Positions 34,735 through 43,455 of a DNA stretch of 64,000 nucleotides are shown here, in pieces. The DNA comes from Lentisphaerota bacterium (GTDB lineage: Bacteria > Verrucomicrobiota > Lentisphaeria > Victivallales > Victivallaceae). Position numbers and translations under genes: made by a program. The first letter of the stretch is position 1. Each line of letters opens with the position of its first letter. A model generated the notes under the pieces. That model saw nothing but the letters and a program-made list of their open reading frames with translations, was not told where the DNA came from and ran no database searches. The stretch spans positions 3,034,001 through 3,098,000 of the forward strand of contig CP071032.1 in assembly GCA_017134815.1 (NCBI GenBank), read 5' to 3'.

Positions 34735-36210
34735 TCAGTTTATATCGACATCTAAATGCTCTGAATACTGCAGCGGGACCTGAAAGCGCATTGCATAATC
34801 GATCTGCTTGTCTTTCAGCGGATTTTTCCTGGTATTGAATCTGGTATTACTTGAAAAGAATTCAAGCCTTTCGCCCGGGTAAGCCATTATTGTAGTAACT
34901 CTGATATCTTTATATCCTGAAGCAATCAGCGCTTGTTTTGTGAGGGATTGAATCAGTTTATATTCTGAAAAGTCATTTTGATAAAATCCGTGAGCAAACC
35001 CCATTTCTATAATGAATGGAATTTTCCTGTTCACCCTGTCAGGATTAATGACTTGAAAAAAAAGAGCTATTTTCTTAGCGATTTCACCGTTGCAGAGCTC
35101 AGTTTCTCTGAATGTAGTTATAAATTTATCGATAAACATCTTATTGAGATTGTTTTTTTCATTCTTGTAATCTGTGTTTCCGAAGACTTCTACAAATACC
35201 TGTTGTGCTATTTCCTGATAATAGGCAGATGCGGGGCTGTTGAAATACTTTGACTCCCAGAATCTGTTGTCGGAAATTGGTGTTTCCAGGCCAAAACAGA
35301 AAACGTGGGGACACCTGCTTTCGACAAAAGCCAGCACGTCCTTGGTATGCGGGTCGTTATCATCATCAATATCGCATTTGCCGGAATCATAAACGGGAAG
35401 CGCATATTCGCTTATGACACTGAAAGCGTGTTCATTGGATTTTTGAATAATTTCATCCTTGACCTGACTGAACTCGGGCCGTGAAAAGTCACTTTCCTCT
35501 GGATCGAAGCGTTCAAGCCCAAGAACAGCTTTTTTCTGGCTGTAAACCTTGAAATAGTCTACCAGAAAAGGCAATACAGAGTTCTGAGCGTCATGCTGGT
35601 GAAATATAAAGACAACATCCGACCCGTTTACAATTTTATTAAATATGATTGCCAGCTGAATATTAAATGGCGTTGATATTCGTTTTTTACCCAGCGGATG
35701 TTCAGGGCTGCCGTCAGGATATATTTCATTTCCCAGCAGGCAGGCTTTGCATATTGGAACTGTTGCATGAGGCGTTGCTGTTTGCAGTTCCTGCTCTTCT
35801 AAGCCGGAGGCTGTTCTGAGGTCCTCTCTGATTTCCTCGAATGGGAGTGTCGGCCCGATTGAAAATGGAATAGACTGAAGTCTTATTTTGTTTTGAAACA
35901 GATAGGCTAAACAACTGTTGTCGTCTTTGTGTTTCGCCAGGTCATATTGAGATACCGGTTTATGGTACATTTCATAAGTTTTATTGAAGAAAATCCTGTA
36001 ATTAGTCTGTTGTGGATGACTATCTTTGAGATGTCTTTCTATTTTTTCAAAATACAATTTTCTGAATGGAATTTCACTTGGATCAAGGTGGTAGCAATTT
36101 GAAGCTTCTTCTGTTTTCCCACAAACAGTGCACTCTTCAGCAGCTGAAACCAGCAGGCCAAAGGCAACGGTTATCATAAAGATTAAAAATTTTATTAATG
36201 GTTTTTGCAT
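34735..36210 (-). CDS. Secreted cysteine-motif protein, family member 2
   Basis: A protein of about 491 residues with a signal peptide (FLIFMITVAFGLLVSAA). The mature part starts with CTVCGK and a further Cys, then ICKAC near residue 155. The core motifs are FIFHQHDAQN, GLERFDPEE, RPEFS, YALPVYDSG, CFGLETPIS and a late FAHGFY. The [EQ]H pair, the Glu two strands later and the late His resemble the EreA/ChaN/Tiki superfamily of hydrolases and haem-binding proteins, but this is a tentative reading. I start at ATG 36210 with GGAA upstream; a TTG at 36222 would add four residues. It lies downstream of member 3 on the same strand and converges with member 1. Confidence 0.7.
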   Translation of the reverse strand: MQKPLIKFLIFMITVAFGLLVSAAEECTVCGKTEEASNCYHLDPSEIPFRKLYFEKIERHLKDSHPQQTNYRIFFNKTYEMYHKPVSQYDLAKHKDDNSCLAYLFQNKIRLQSIPFSIGPTLPFEEIREDLRTASGLEEQELQTATPHATVPICKACLLGNEIYPDGSPEHPLGKKRISTPFNIQLAIIFNKIVNGSDVVFIFHQHDAQNSVLPFLVDYFKVYSQKKAVLGLERFDPEESDFSRPEFSQVKDEIIQKSNEHAFSVISEYALPVYDSGKCDIDDDNDPHTKDVLAFVESRCPHVFCFGLETPISDNRFWESKYFNSPASAYYQEIAQQVFVEVFGNTDYKNEKNNLNKMFIDKFITTFRETELCNGEIAKKIALFFQVINPDRVNRKIPFIIEMGFAHGFYQNDFSEYKLIQSLTKQALIASGYKDIRVTTIMAYPGERLEFFSSNTRFNTRKNPLKDKQIDYAMRFQVPLQYSEHLDVDIN

Positions 36211-36606
36211 ATTCTTTTCCAATAGTGTTTAAATTGTCTATTATTTTTATCTCTAATTCAAAAGGCAAGAGCTTTAAGCTTTTCAGACAGGAATGTAAAA
36301 CTTATTTCCTCTTCTCTTAATCCCATGCCTTTTGCCTTGTTCTCGGAATGACTGCCTCTGTATTAAAATCACAAAGGATTTACGATGACGGCATTTAGAA
36401 CATATTCTAATAGCAGTCACAGTTTATAAGTAGTCCGTCTTTTCTATTTTTCAGGCTAATTCTGGAGAAGTATTATTCTTTATAGTTATAGCCTTTATTT
36501 GTTTTAAAAATTGCTGGAAACAACCATCGCAGATTATCAGTGGATTGCGTTCCCCGGTCATACTCAGCAAGCTTGACCAGGGACAATTCAAGTACTATTA
36601 CTACTT
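36211..36606. other. Intergenic region between members 3 and 2
   Basis: About 395 bases. A minus-strand promoter candidate for member 2 is TTGCCT followed after 17 bases by AATAAT, around 36258-36287. No open frame or repeat of note. Confidence 0.35.
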
Positions 36607-38136
36607 TTAAAACAGATCTTTCTCGGCTTGACTGTTCTGATTATATTTGGCAGGAGTTTGAAAAGACATAACGAAATCAATACTTTTATGCATGAACGGG
36701 ACTTTGCTCTTTCTGGATTTCATGCTGGTTGAAAAGATTTCAGAAATACTTGAGGTGTGTGTAAGTATAGTGCCCACTCTAATATGCCTGATACCTCTTT
36801 TTATGAATTCCTCCTTAATAAGGTCCTGTATGAATTTCTGATTTACTATTCTTTGCCCTTTGGTGCCATGGTAGGCTCCAATGGATATGACAATTGGAAT
36901 TATTTGATGGGATTGCCGGTTTCTGTTAATTGAAAAGAAGTAGTCAACCACTTTTTTAGCCATTTCTCTATTGCAGGTCTCCGTAGTTCTGAACTTTGTG
37001 GTTAGAGCTTTAAGGATTTGGCCGTTTACTATAGCCTCTTTTCTCATCAGGCTGGTATTGCCGAACATATCCATAAAAGCTTGTTCAGCTATTTTTTGAT
37101 AATGCTCCATCGCTTCTGGATCAGCCATTTCTTTGAAAAGAAAAGTGTTAAAAGAGACCGGGGTTTCCATACCGAAACAAAATGAGTTGGGGCATCTTGA
37201 TTCAATTAACGCAAGAAAATCTCTTGCATGAGGGTCCCACATTGATTCATGGTCGTGTTTTTTTGAATCGTAGACTGGAAGAGCATATTCGCCAATTACA
37301 TTATAAATATCTTCATTGGTTTTATAGTGGTTTGAAGTGTCATCTGCTGTTATTTTTGAAGTGGCGTCGGCATTGAGCATCTTCATAAACATTTTTTTGA
37401 CGGACAGGAATTCAGGCCGGTTTATATCATTTTCTTCCGGATCAAAGTTTTCAAAGCCAAAAACAATTTCCTTCTGGCTGTACAGTTTCATATAGTCAAT
37501 CAGAAATTGATTTGAAGAGCGCTCCTTGCCATGCTCATGAAGGATAACTATAACAGGATAATAGTTGACAAGTTTGTCGAAAACCATAGCCAGCTGAATA
37601 TTCAACGGGGTCGTTGGCCTGGCGGTGTCACTATCCAGTTGGGGGTGTTCATAAACCATACATTTCTGACATATTGGAACTGTTACCTCGACAGCAGGGG
37701 CGTCCTCATCATGCTGACTGTCAGTGTGTGGAATTCCAGTCGCATTCAAAATGTCCTTTCTGACTTCGTCTATTGGCAGTGAATTAACTGGAAGAGGCAT
37801 AATATCCTTCAGGTTCGTGTTCAGGTAGTCGGATATTAAAAAAGAGCTACAGCTTGATCTTAACGAATTTATAACTTTTTTGCAAATAGGTCTGTGGTAA
37901 ATATTGTAGATCCACTCCAGTTTTTCTCTATCTGCATCAGGCATGGCGATGCTGATACGGGCTTTCATCTGTTCCAGATACATCAGCCTGAATTTCAAAT
38001 CACTGGGGTCAATACCGTAACATTCGCTTTCCGGTGTCATTTGACCACATTGTCTGCACCTTACATCGGCTGCAGATGTTAAACTGAAAGTTAAGGTGAA
38101 AATAGAAATAACAGTTACTAAAAAACTTCTCTTCAA
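36607..38136 (-). CDS. Secreted cysteine-motif protein, family member 3
   Basis: A 509-residue exported protein (signal peptide FLVTVISIFTLTFSLTSA). CRQCGQ and a third Cys start the mature chain and ICQKC lies near residue 155. The putative active-site motifs are the most complete of the three: VILHEHGKER, GFENFDPEE and a late GAYHG. NIQLAMVFDKL, FLIDYMKLYSQ, YALPVYDSK and CFGMETPVS are shared with the sisters. The start is TTG (38136) with GAGG 7 bases upstream, matching member 1. Export and conserved cysteines suggest a periplasmic or surface role; the residue pattern hints at a metal-dependent hydrolase or haem-binding protein of the EreA/ChaN type. Function is unknown. Confidence 0.7.
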   Translation of the reverse strand: MKRSFLVTVISIFTLTFSLTSAADVRCRQCGQMTPESECYGIDPSDLKFRLMYLEQMKARISIAMPDADREKLEWIYNIYHRPICKKVINSLRSSCSSFLISDYLNTNLKDIMPLPVNSLPIDEVRKDILNATGIPHTDSQHDEDAPAVEVTVPICQKCMVYEHPQLDSDTARPTTPLNIQLAMVFDKLVNYYPVIVILHEHGKERSSNQFLIDYMKLYSQKEIVFGFENFDPEENDINRPEFLSVKKMFMKMLNADATSKITADDTSNHYKTNEDIYNVIGEYALPVYDSKKHDHESMWDPHARDFLALIESRCPNSFCFGMETPVSFNTFLFKEMADPEAMEHYQKIAEQAFMDMFGNTSLMRKEAIVNGQILKALTTKFRTTETCNREMAKKVVDYFFSINRNRQSHQIIPIVISIGAYHGTKGQRIVNQKFIQDLIKEEFIKRGIRHIRVGTILTHTSSISEIFSTSMKSRKSKVPFMHKSIDFVMSFQTPAKYNQNSQAEKDLF

Positions 38137-39243
38137 TGTTTGTCCTCAATTATTAGTTAATTTTTTATGTTCCATTCATCAGAACATGGATTAGCATAGG
38201 CTGTTTTTTACGCTCGATAGCGATCCTGACTGCATAAGCATCCTGTGATTCAGCTTTGGTGAATTCTCAGGAAGTTAAGAAATCAGCAGGATTTACAGGC
38301 ACTCAATGGATTATTATGAGTTGTCCATTTACCGGACAGAGAAAAAGCAGAAATTAGCGGCTAAAGTGAGGCGTAATTCATTATTATGATTTTCTCTCCT
38401 GCACATCCTGTCTCAAGAATAATTCTGGACAGCCTGTTTCAAAGCGACAAATATAACTTGTAACAATGAAGATTCCAGATTGGCATTCAACAACAGCTAT
38501 TTTTTGTAGTTATGGAGTTTATTCGCGCAGGAAATATGCTTTTCAGTAAATTGCTGCAGGCGGCATTTTCAAACCGTCTGGTACTGTGCATTCTCTGCAC
38601 GTCTCTCTTATTTGACAAAGCAGGGACGTCGATAGTCATTCAGTATGTCAATGGTAAGTGTAAGGTCGATAGCAGCAACCTGAGGATGTTGACCAACTCA
38701 TCAGCCTTTGATTGTCACCCTGGTAATGTGAAAAAATATATCAGATTGAGTATCGTAACAACTGCCTACGCGAAAAGATGAGAGTGTAACATGTACCTTA
38801 TGCAGGGTAAACAGTTTATTGTCTTTTTAGAGTTTACAATGCAATTATTTAATCTTTTTCTTTAAATCCAGATGTTTTTGAGGAGCAACTTGTTTCACAA
38901 TATCCAATGAACCCTTTCTTTTAAAAATATATAATTTCATCAACAATTATTATTTTTTGTTACTGGTGGTTTTTTTATGGTTTTTAATAAGTAGGTTAAT
39001 GTATTATTAAATTTAAAGTGTTTTTGTATAAGTTGTTACATTCTATTTTGTTGGGTTTGTTTTGTATTTTGTATTTATTTTATATATCATATAAAATGGA
39101 AATATGCGTGTTTCCCGGAACCTGCTCTGCTGACTAATGTCTAATTTATTTACACTCCCCAACGATGAAGAGAAATAATTTGGTTCAGGTAGTTGATAAA
39201 AAATTCAGTTGATTGACTGAACTTCCAAACTGGAGTAAGTAGT
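38137..39243. other. Long intergenic region, AT-rich right half
   Basis: 1.1 kb between divergent genes. From about 38860 to 39110 it is strongly AT-rich and T-biased on the plus strand. A forward 89-codon frame (38512-38781) has no ribosome site and no recognisable product. Promoters for both flanking genes must lie here but none could be assigned with confidence. Confidence 0.5.
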
Positions 39244-40674
39244 ATGAAATTCAAATCTCTTATACTGGTCCTTTCTGCCCTTTTATTGCCGCTTTTAAGC
39301 TTTGGAGATGACAAACCCAGGTTTGGTGTCGCCTTTTGTGATTACCTTACGGGGCAGGGTGTTTATTCTGCCTCAGCATATGGCAAGGCTGTCGAATACG
39401 CCTGCGATAATTTTCCCATAATCAGGACGACAACCGATTTCGGAACAGGTTCAGCGACAATTAAAGATGAGAAAGATATTGTAGTTCAGCTTGGGGGAAA
39501 CTCAAAACTCTGGAACGGAGATAACGGTTTTCTACCGCCTTATGCTCAATTTCAGCAGAAAATCTGGGAAACTAACGCCAAAGAGCACCCTGAAAAAGTA
39601 ATACTGGAAATAGAAAATCCGGAAAAATGGTTAGCGCATTATCAATCTGCAATGAATTATGTCTATCAGTATGTTTTGCCTATGATGAATGGTATGAGTG
39701 ACGAATTCTGGAGAGACCATATTTTCAAAGAGCCGAACCTCATTCCAAGGTATAAAGTAAATGCATGGTCTATAGATGAGGTTTATCAATATGAAGATAA
39801 GGACAGGGTTGGTTACCATACTTATAAAGCCGGTGATGACAGGTATAATCATGTAATAGGAATTATTGTGGGGCATGAAGTTGGTAACGTTATGCAGGAC
39901 AGCCAGCAAAAAGATGCTGATATGTTCAACAGGTGCAGAGTTATAAATAAACTGAAGAAGTATATTGATAATCTGAATCAGGCACTTGAAGATGTCGGAC
40001 TTAAAGACAAAATATATGTTACTACTACAATCAGTGTCGGCTTTGCGGAAGGTGGTTCGCAGCATAATTTATTATACACTCTGGATGGAAGTAAATTCCA
40101 GTTCAATCATGGAACGTATACAATTAATGCCTATGATCCTGAAAATGAGGTATTCAGCGACATGAGTTTTAATTTTGAAAAGGTAATTTCTGCCATGGAG
40201 GAAATTAAAAACCAGCAATATTCCGGTGACTACAATATGGGATTACTGGTATCAATGTATCCGTGCTGGAATAACAATTGCGGTGACTTGGTGAACGCTG
40301 ATGCGGTTTACCGGGCTTATGAGGTAATGTATAAAGGTATCTTGGACGCATTGCCTGAAGACTTGCAGGGCTTGAAAATAAGCTTCGGCGAAGCTGGGGC
40401 TCCGGTTTGCGGATCGTCAGAAAAGTTTCCCCATAAGGCATCCCAAGACCTGCAGAATTATGTAATAGAGGCAACAGCAAGGTTTGCAAAAAACTATAAC
40501 TCAGTACCGCTTTTTATTTTTTGGAGCCTTTTTGATGATGACCGGAGGAATACCACTAGCCCGGATACAGACAATCCAAATTACTGGTTTGGGCTTTATG
40601 ACGGTACATTAAGTCAAATGGACAAAGGTCAAGCTGCAAAATTAAGGGTTGATCTAAGCTGCTTGTCAGACTGA
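39244..40674 (+). CDS. Secreted GH17-like (clan A) glycoside hydrolase
   Basis: A 476-residue protein with a signal peptide ending near LLSFG. The fold pattern is a TIM barrel: IIVGHEVGN in the middle provides a candidate acid Glu212 and ISFGEAGAPV a candidate nucleophile Glu383, the spacing and surroundings resembling the VGNE and GE(T/S)GWP motifs of family 17 endo-beta-1,3-glucanases. LFIFWSLFDDDRRN followed by YWFGLYDG fits the last barrel strand of that family. Relative to plant and fungal GH17 it has long inserts between strands. Likely role: extracellular cleavage of a beta-glucan or other polysaccharide. ATG 39244 has GGAG 9 bases upstream. It is followed by a strong terminator and is monocistronic. 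Confidence 0.65.
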   Translation: MKFKSLILVLSALLLPLLSFGDDKPRFGVAFCDYLTGQGVYSASAYGKAVEYACDNFPIIRTTTDFGTGSATIKDEKDIVVQLGGNSKLWNGDNGFLPPYAQFQQKIWETNAKEHPEKVILEIENPEKWLAHYQSAMNYVYQYVLPMMNGMSDEFWRDHIFKEPNLIPRYKVNAWSIDEVYQYEDKDRVGYHTYKAGDDRYNHVIGIIVGHEVGNVMQDSQQKDADMFNRCRVINKLKKYIDNLNQALEDVGLKDKIYVTTTISVGFAEGGSQHNLLYTLDGSKFQFNHGTYTINAYDPENEVFSDMSFNFEKVISAMEEIKNQQYSGDYNMGLLVSMYPCWNNNCGDLVNADAVYRAYEVMYKGILDALPEDLQGLKISFGEAGAPVCGSSEKFPHKASQDLQNYVIEATARFAKNYNSVPLFIFWSLFDDDRRNTTSPDTDNPNYWFGLYDGTLSQMDKGQAAKLRVDLSCLSD

Positions 40675-40692
40675 TGACTGATTAACAATTCT

Positions 40693-40725
40693 GAGGATCG
40701 CCGTTTGCGGCGATCCTCTTTTTTT
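40693..40725 (+). terminator. Rho-independent terminator after the GH17-like gene
   Basis: GAGGATCGCCG / CGGCGATCCTC, 11-bp perfect stem with a TTTG loop and seven T. Confidence 0.95.
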
Positions 40726-40794
40726 GTCTGTTTACTGACCTTTGCAATGTGCTCCATAAGAAATTAAAAAGTGGTTGGTATAAGTCTCTTATGC

Positions 40795-40823
40795 TTGAAA
40801 AAACTGCTGGCATGGTGTAAACT
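40795..40823 (+). promoter_or_regulatory. Promoter of the TolQ-like/coiled-coil gene pair
   Basis: TTGAAA at 40795-40800 and TAAACT at 40818-40823, spacing 17, 83 bases before the start. Confidence 0.5.
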
Positions 40824-40906
40824 CGTATGATCGGAAACGTCTTGATCATCAATTCCATATATTTGATGTTAAGAAAGCTAATAAAACTGTTCAAGGTGGG
40901 GTCTGC

Positions 40907-41449
40907 ATGATGAAAAAGTCTGCATTTGTGTTTCTATATTTATTTCTTCTTATTCTTTTGTCTGCAGGGAGCATTTTCCTGATTCTTTATCTTTATGATT
41001 GTTCGGCTTTTTTCCGTTCGCTTTTTGAGGGAGGGCAGGACGCTGCGATCGGCCCGGTTGCGTCCGGGGCTGGATTTTCGGCTCAGTCAAAGATGGTCGG
41101 CCGGATTTCACTGTACATTTTTATGGGGATTATTGTGGTGCAGTTTATGGCCTTTTTTCTGGCTTTTACTATTCTGCGGCTGATCAGAAAAAGCAGTGAG
41201 CAGATCGAATTGAAATTGAAGAAAATTGAAAACGCGGACATCTTCCTTGACTTACCGCTTTATGTTGGACTTTTTGGAACGGTTGCGTCATTTATAGTGA
41301 TGACTTTTAACCCGCAGACGAGTCGTCTTATCGCTTATTCTTCAACTTTAATTGGTATTATTTTCAGTGTTTTTCTGAGGACAACTGTCTTATTTCCAAC
41401 CAGGCAGCATCTGCTGGTAAAGAAATCAGAACATCTTGCTGGAGAATAA
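40907..41449 (+). CDS. Four-helix membrane protein, TolQ/MotA-like C-terminal half
   Basis: A 180-residue integral membrane protein with segments at about 5-31, 64-92, 113-131 and 135-155. The stretch LPLYVGLFGTVASFIV and the following SSTLIGIIFSVFLRTTVLFPTRQ resemble the TolQ/ExbB/MotA channel region (LLGLLGTV ... ALxTTxxGL), which couples proton flow to work in the envelope. This is a motif-level resemblance only. ATG follows AAGGTGGG. It lies 3 bases ahead of a one-helix coiled-coil protein, an arrangement reminiscent of TolQ-TolR or MotA-MotB pairs. The function is otherwise unknown. Confidence 0.6.
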   Translation: MMKKSAFVFLYLFLLILLSAGSIFLILYLYDCSAFFRSLFEGGQDAAIGPVASGAGFSAQSKMVGRISLYIFMGIIVVQFMAFFLAFTILRLIRKSSEQIELKLKKIENADIFLDLPLYVGLFGTVASFIVMTFNPQTSRLIAYSSTLIGIIFSVFLRTTVLFPTRQHLLVKKSEHLAGE

Positions 41450-41452
41450 GCC

Positions 41453-43309
41453 GTGAATCGATCAATACTCATTGTCATCTGTGACTTTATTGTGCTTTCG
41501 GTGCTTTCTCTGAGTTTCGGAGTTGCGCCCGGCAGCTACAGCTACAGCGGCACGGGAACCCGGGTGGATGATTATACTGCAAGTCTGCTAATCTCTGAAC
41601 TTAAAAAGCAGGCATTACGCCTGGAGTCAAGTCGAAAAAAACTGGTTGAGAATCAGCAAAAACTGGGATATCTGGAGGGGCGTGAGAAGCAGCTGAAGAA
41701 AATCAATGCTGAGCTCATCAAGACCAGGTCAAGGCTTGAGTTTCTGCATCACAAGCTCAAAAGCCGAAAAGGGGAAATAGGGCAACTGTCCAGTGAACAG
41801 CTGCAGCGGCAGATTGAAAAGGAACTCTATAAACGCTCCAAACTCAAAGTAAAAATGGACCGGCTGGCTTCCGAACTGGAGTTTCAAAAAAATAAATATG
41901 CCGATGCAGTCAGTGAACTGCATTCAGCTCAAAACACCCTGACTGAAGCTCGTGATGAAATTTCCCGTAAAGACCTGAAAATAAAGGTAAATGCTGAAAA
42001 ATTCAAGCAGATTGACCAGCAGTTGAGCGGGACGCGTTCAGAGCTGCAGGCTGCAAGGAAGCGGCTGACTGAAACCAGCAGTCAACTGGCTGTAAGAAAG
42101 CATAATCTTTCGCAGGCCGCCGGCCAGATTCGTGAGTTAGGAGTGCTGCTGCGCAGTGCCAGAGCTGATGCAAAGGACAATCTGGTGGACCTGTCTTATG
42201 CCAAAGGCCGGTTAAGCGCTACCGAGAAGGAGCTGGCTGAGACCCGGAGTTCGTTGAACAGATCCCGCAAGAATACTTATGTCAAGGACCTGGAACTCGC
42301 TGAAGCCAGGAAGAAGATTGACAACCTGCAGAAAATGCTGCATTCTGCGGTAAAAGATCTGTCAGCAGCCAAAGGGAACCTGCTGGCTGTCAGAAAAGAG
42401 GCCAGTTCAGCAACCTCTGAGCTGCATGCCGTGCGAACTGAAATGGTTAAGATGGAAGGTGTAACCAGTAATGCCAGATCAGAGCTGGAAAATGCTAAAA
42501 AACAGCTGGCTGATGCTGAGGAAAAACTGCGCAGTGATGCTCTGGATAAATATTTCAAGACAGCCTTGAAAGTGGTTTTTGAGATCAGAGAAAAGCGATT
42601 CCTGTTTGACTACAGGAATAATGAAACCTTCTTTCTGCCCGAGCTCAGGTGGAAAGGCAAGCATTATATTGCCGGCGGTTTGCAGGAGATGACCGGGATA
42701 TTCCGGGAGATAACTGGACACTCAAAAGTTGCAATGCTGCAGTATATGATTTCAAAGCCGAAGGCGGAGAATAAGTCGGTGCCGGCAGCTGGACCGCTCC
42801 GGGCATTATATGCAGACAACCGCGTCTGTATGCTTGAGGTGCCGTCGTCTGGCGGTGAGGCCATGGATATTCTCACTTTCAGTAAGTTAAAAAAACGCGG
42901 GTTGAATAATCTGACGCTGTTTAAAGACCAGGCCTTCGGCAAGGATGCCGTCAGCTTGAACGGCAGGTGTTCATTGAATCTGGATAAAGGCGATCGTTAT
43001 CTGTATATTCGAAATACCGGAAGGCGGGCTTCAGGTCAGGTCAAGGGGGAAGTCGGTGATTTTATCGTCACAAAACAGGGTGAATTTGCCGGAGTGGTAG
43101 TTGCAGTCCGGAAGTTTGATTTTGGCCGTAGGGAAGTTGCAAAATGCTTTGTCTTTCCTGATAATTTCAACCCGGACGACGCCTATCGCATTCCAATTGT
43201 CAGGCAGGCCGGAGAGCTGTATTTCAATGCTTTTGCCAGGTCTGTTGAAAAAATGGTTTCAAGGGTAAAAAAAATTGAGCAAAGCCGCCCCTGGCACTTT
43301 CATTATTGA
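41453..43309 (+). CDS. Single-pass coiled-coil protein with C-terminal globular domain
   Basis: A 618-residue protein. One N-terminal membrane helix (SILIVICDFIVLSVLSLSFG) of the sort seen in MotB/ExbD-like starts, then about 300 residues of heptad-rich coiled coil (LKKQALRLESSRKKL to about residue 362). A globular C-terminus of about 250 residues contains GDFIVTKQGEFAGVVVAV, which faintly recalls the GNSGGPV region of trypsin-like proteases but lacks a catalytic Ser, so a proteolytic role is not supported. The start is GTG. It is coupled to the TolQ-like gene and ends at a terminator. Most likely an envelope-spanning scaffold working with the upstream protein. Confidence 0.6.
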   Translation: MNRSILIVICDFIVLSVLSLSFGVAPGSYSYSGTGTRVDDYTASLLISELKKQALRLESSRKKLVENQQKLGYLEGREKQLKKINAELIKTRSRLEFLHHKLKSRKGEIGQLSSEQLQRQIEKELYKRSKLKVKMDRLASELEFQKNKYADAVSELHSAQNTLTEARDEISRKDLKIKVNAEKFKQIDQQLSGTRSELQAARKRLTETSSQLAVRKHNLSQAAGQIRELGVLLRSARADAKDNLVDLSYAKGRLSATEKELAETRSSLNRSRKNTYVKDLELAEARKKIDNLQKMLHSAVKDLSAAKGNLLAVRKEASSATSELHAVRTEMVKMEGVTSNARSELENAKKQLADAEEKLRSDALDKYFKTALKVVFEIREKRFLFDYRNNETFFLPELRWKGKHYIAGGLQEMTGIFREITGHSKVAMLQYMISKPKAENKSVPAAGPLRALYADNRVCMLEVPSSGGEAMDILTFSKLKKRGLNNLTLFKDQAFGKDAVSLNGRCSLNLDKGDRYLYIRNTGRRASGQVKGEVGDFIVTKQGEFAGVVVAVRKFDFGRREVAKCFVFPDNFNPDDAYRIPIVRQAGELYFNAFARSVEKMVSRVKKIEQSRPWHFHY

Positions 43310-43333
43310 AACTTCATATAATATTTTTGCTGC

Positions 43334-43358
43334 GGCCGTTTAATACGGCCTTTTTTTT
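43334..43358 (+). terminator. Rho-independent terminator after the coiled-coil gene
   Basis: GGCCGT-TTAAT-ACGGCC followed by eight T. It makes the kinase gene a separate or only partly linked transcript. Confidence 0.85.
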
Positions 43359-43393
43359 ATTATTAAATTAGCCGTCATCAGTCGGGATTTGAT

Positions 43394-43422
43394 TTGACTT
43401 ATTACTAAATAGACCTTATTTT
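43394..43422 (+). promoter_or_regulatory. Promoter of the kinase-PEGA-FGE gene
   Basis: TTGACT at 43394-43399 and TATTTT at 43417-43422, spacing 17, 34 bases before the start codon. Confidence 0.6.
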
Positions 43423-43455
43423 TATCAAAGGCAAAGGGCAATCCTGGAGACTTTA

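Noticed and set aside
38512..38781. Forward 89-codon frame in the long gap
   Set aside because: No ribosome site, no similarity that I can name, odd composition; could be a remnant but is not supported.
41453..43309. Trypsin-like protease in the C-terminal domain of the coiled-coil protein
   Set aside because: The GDFIVTKQGEFAG segment recalls the active-site loop but has no catalytic Ser, and no His-Asp pair could be placed.
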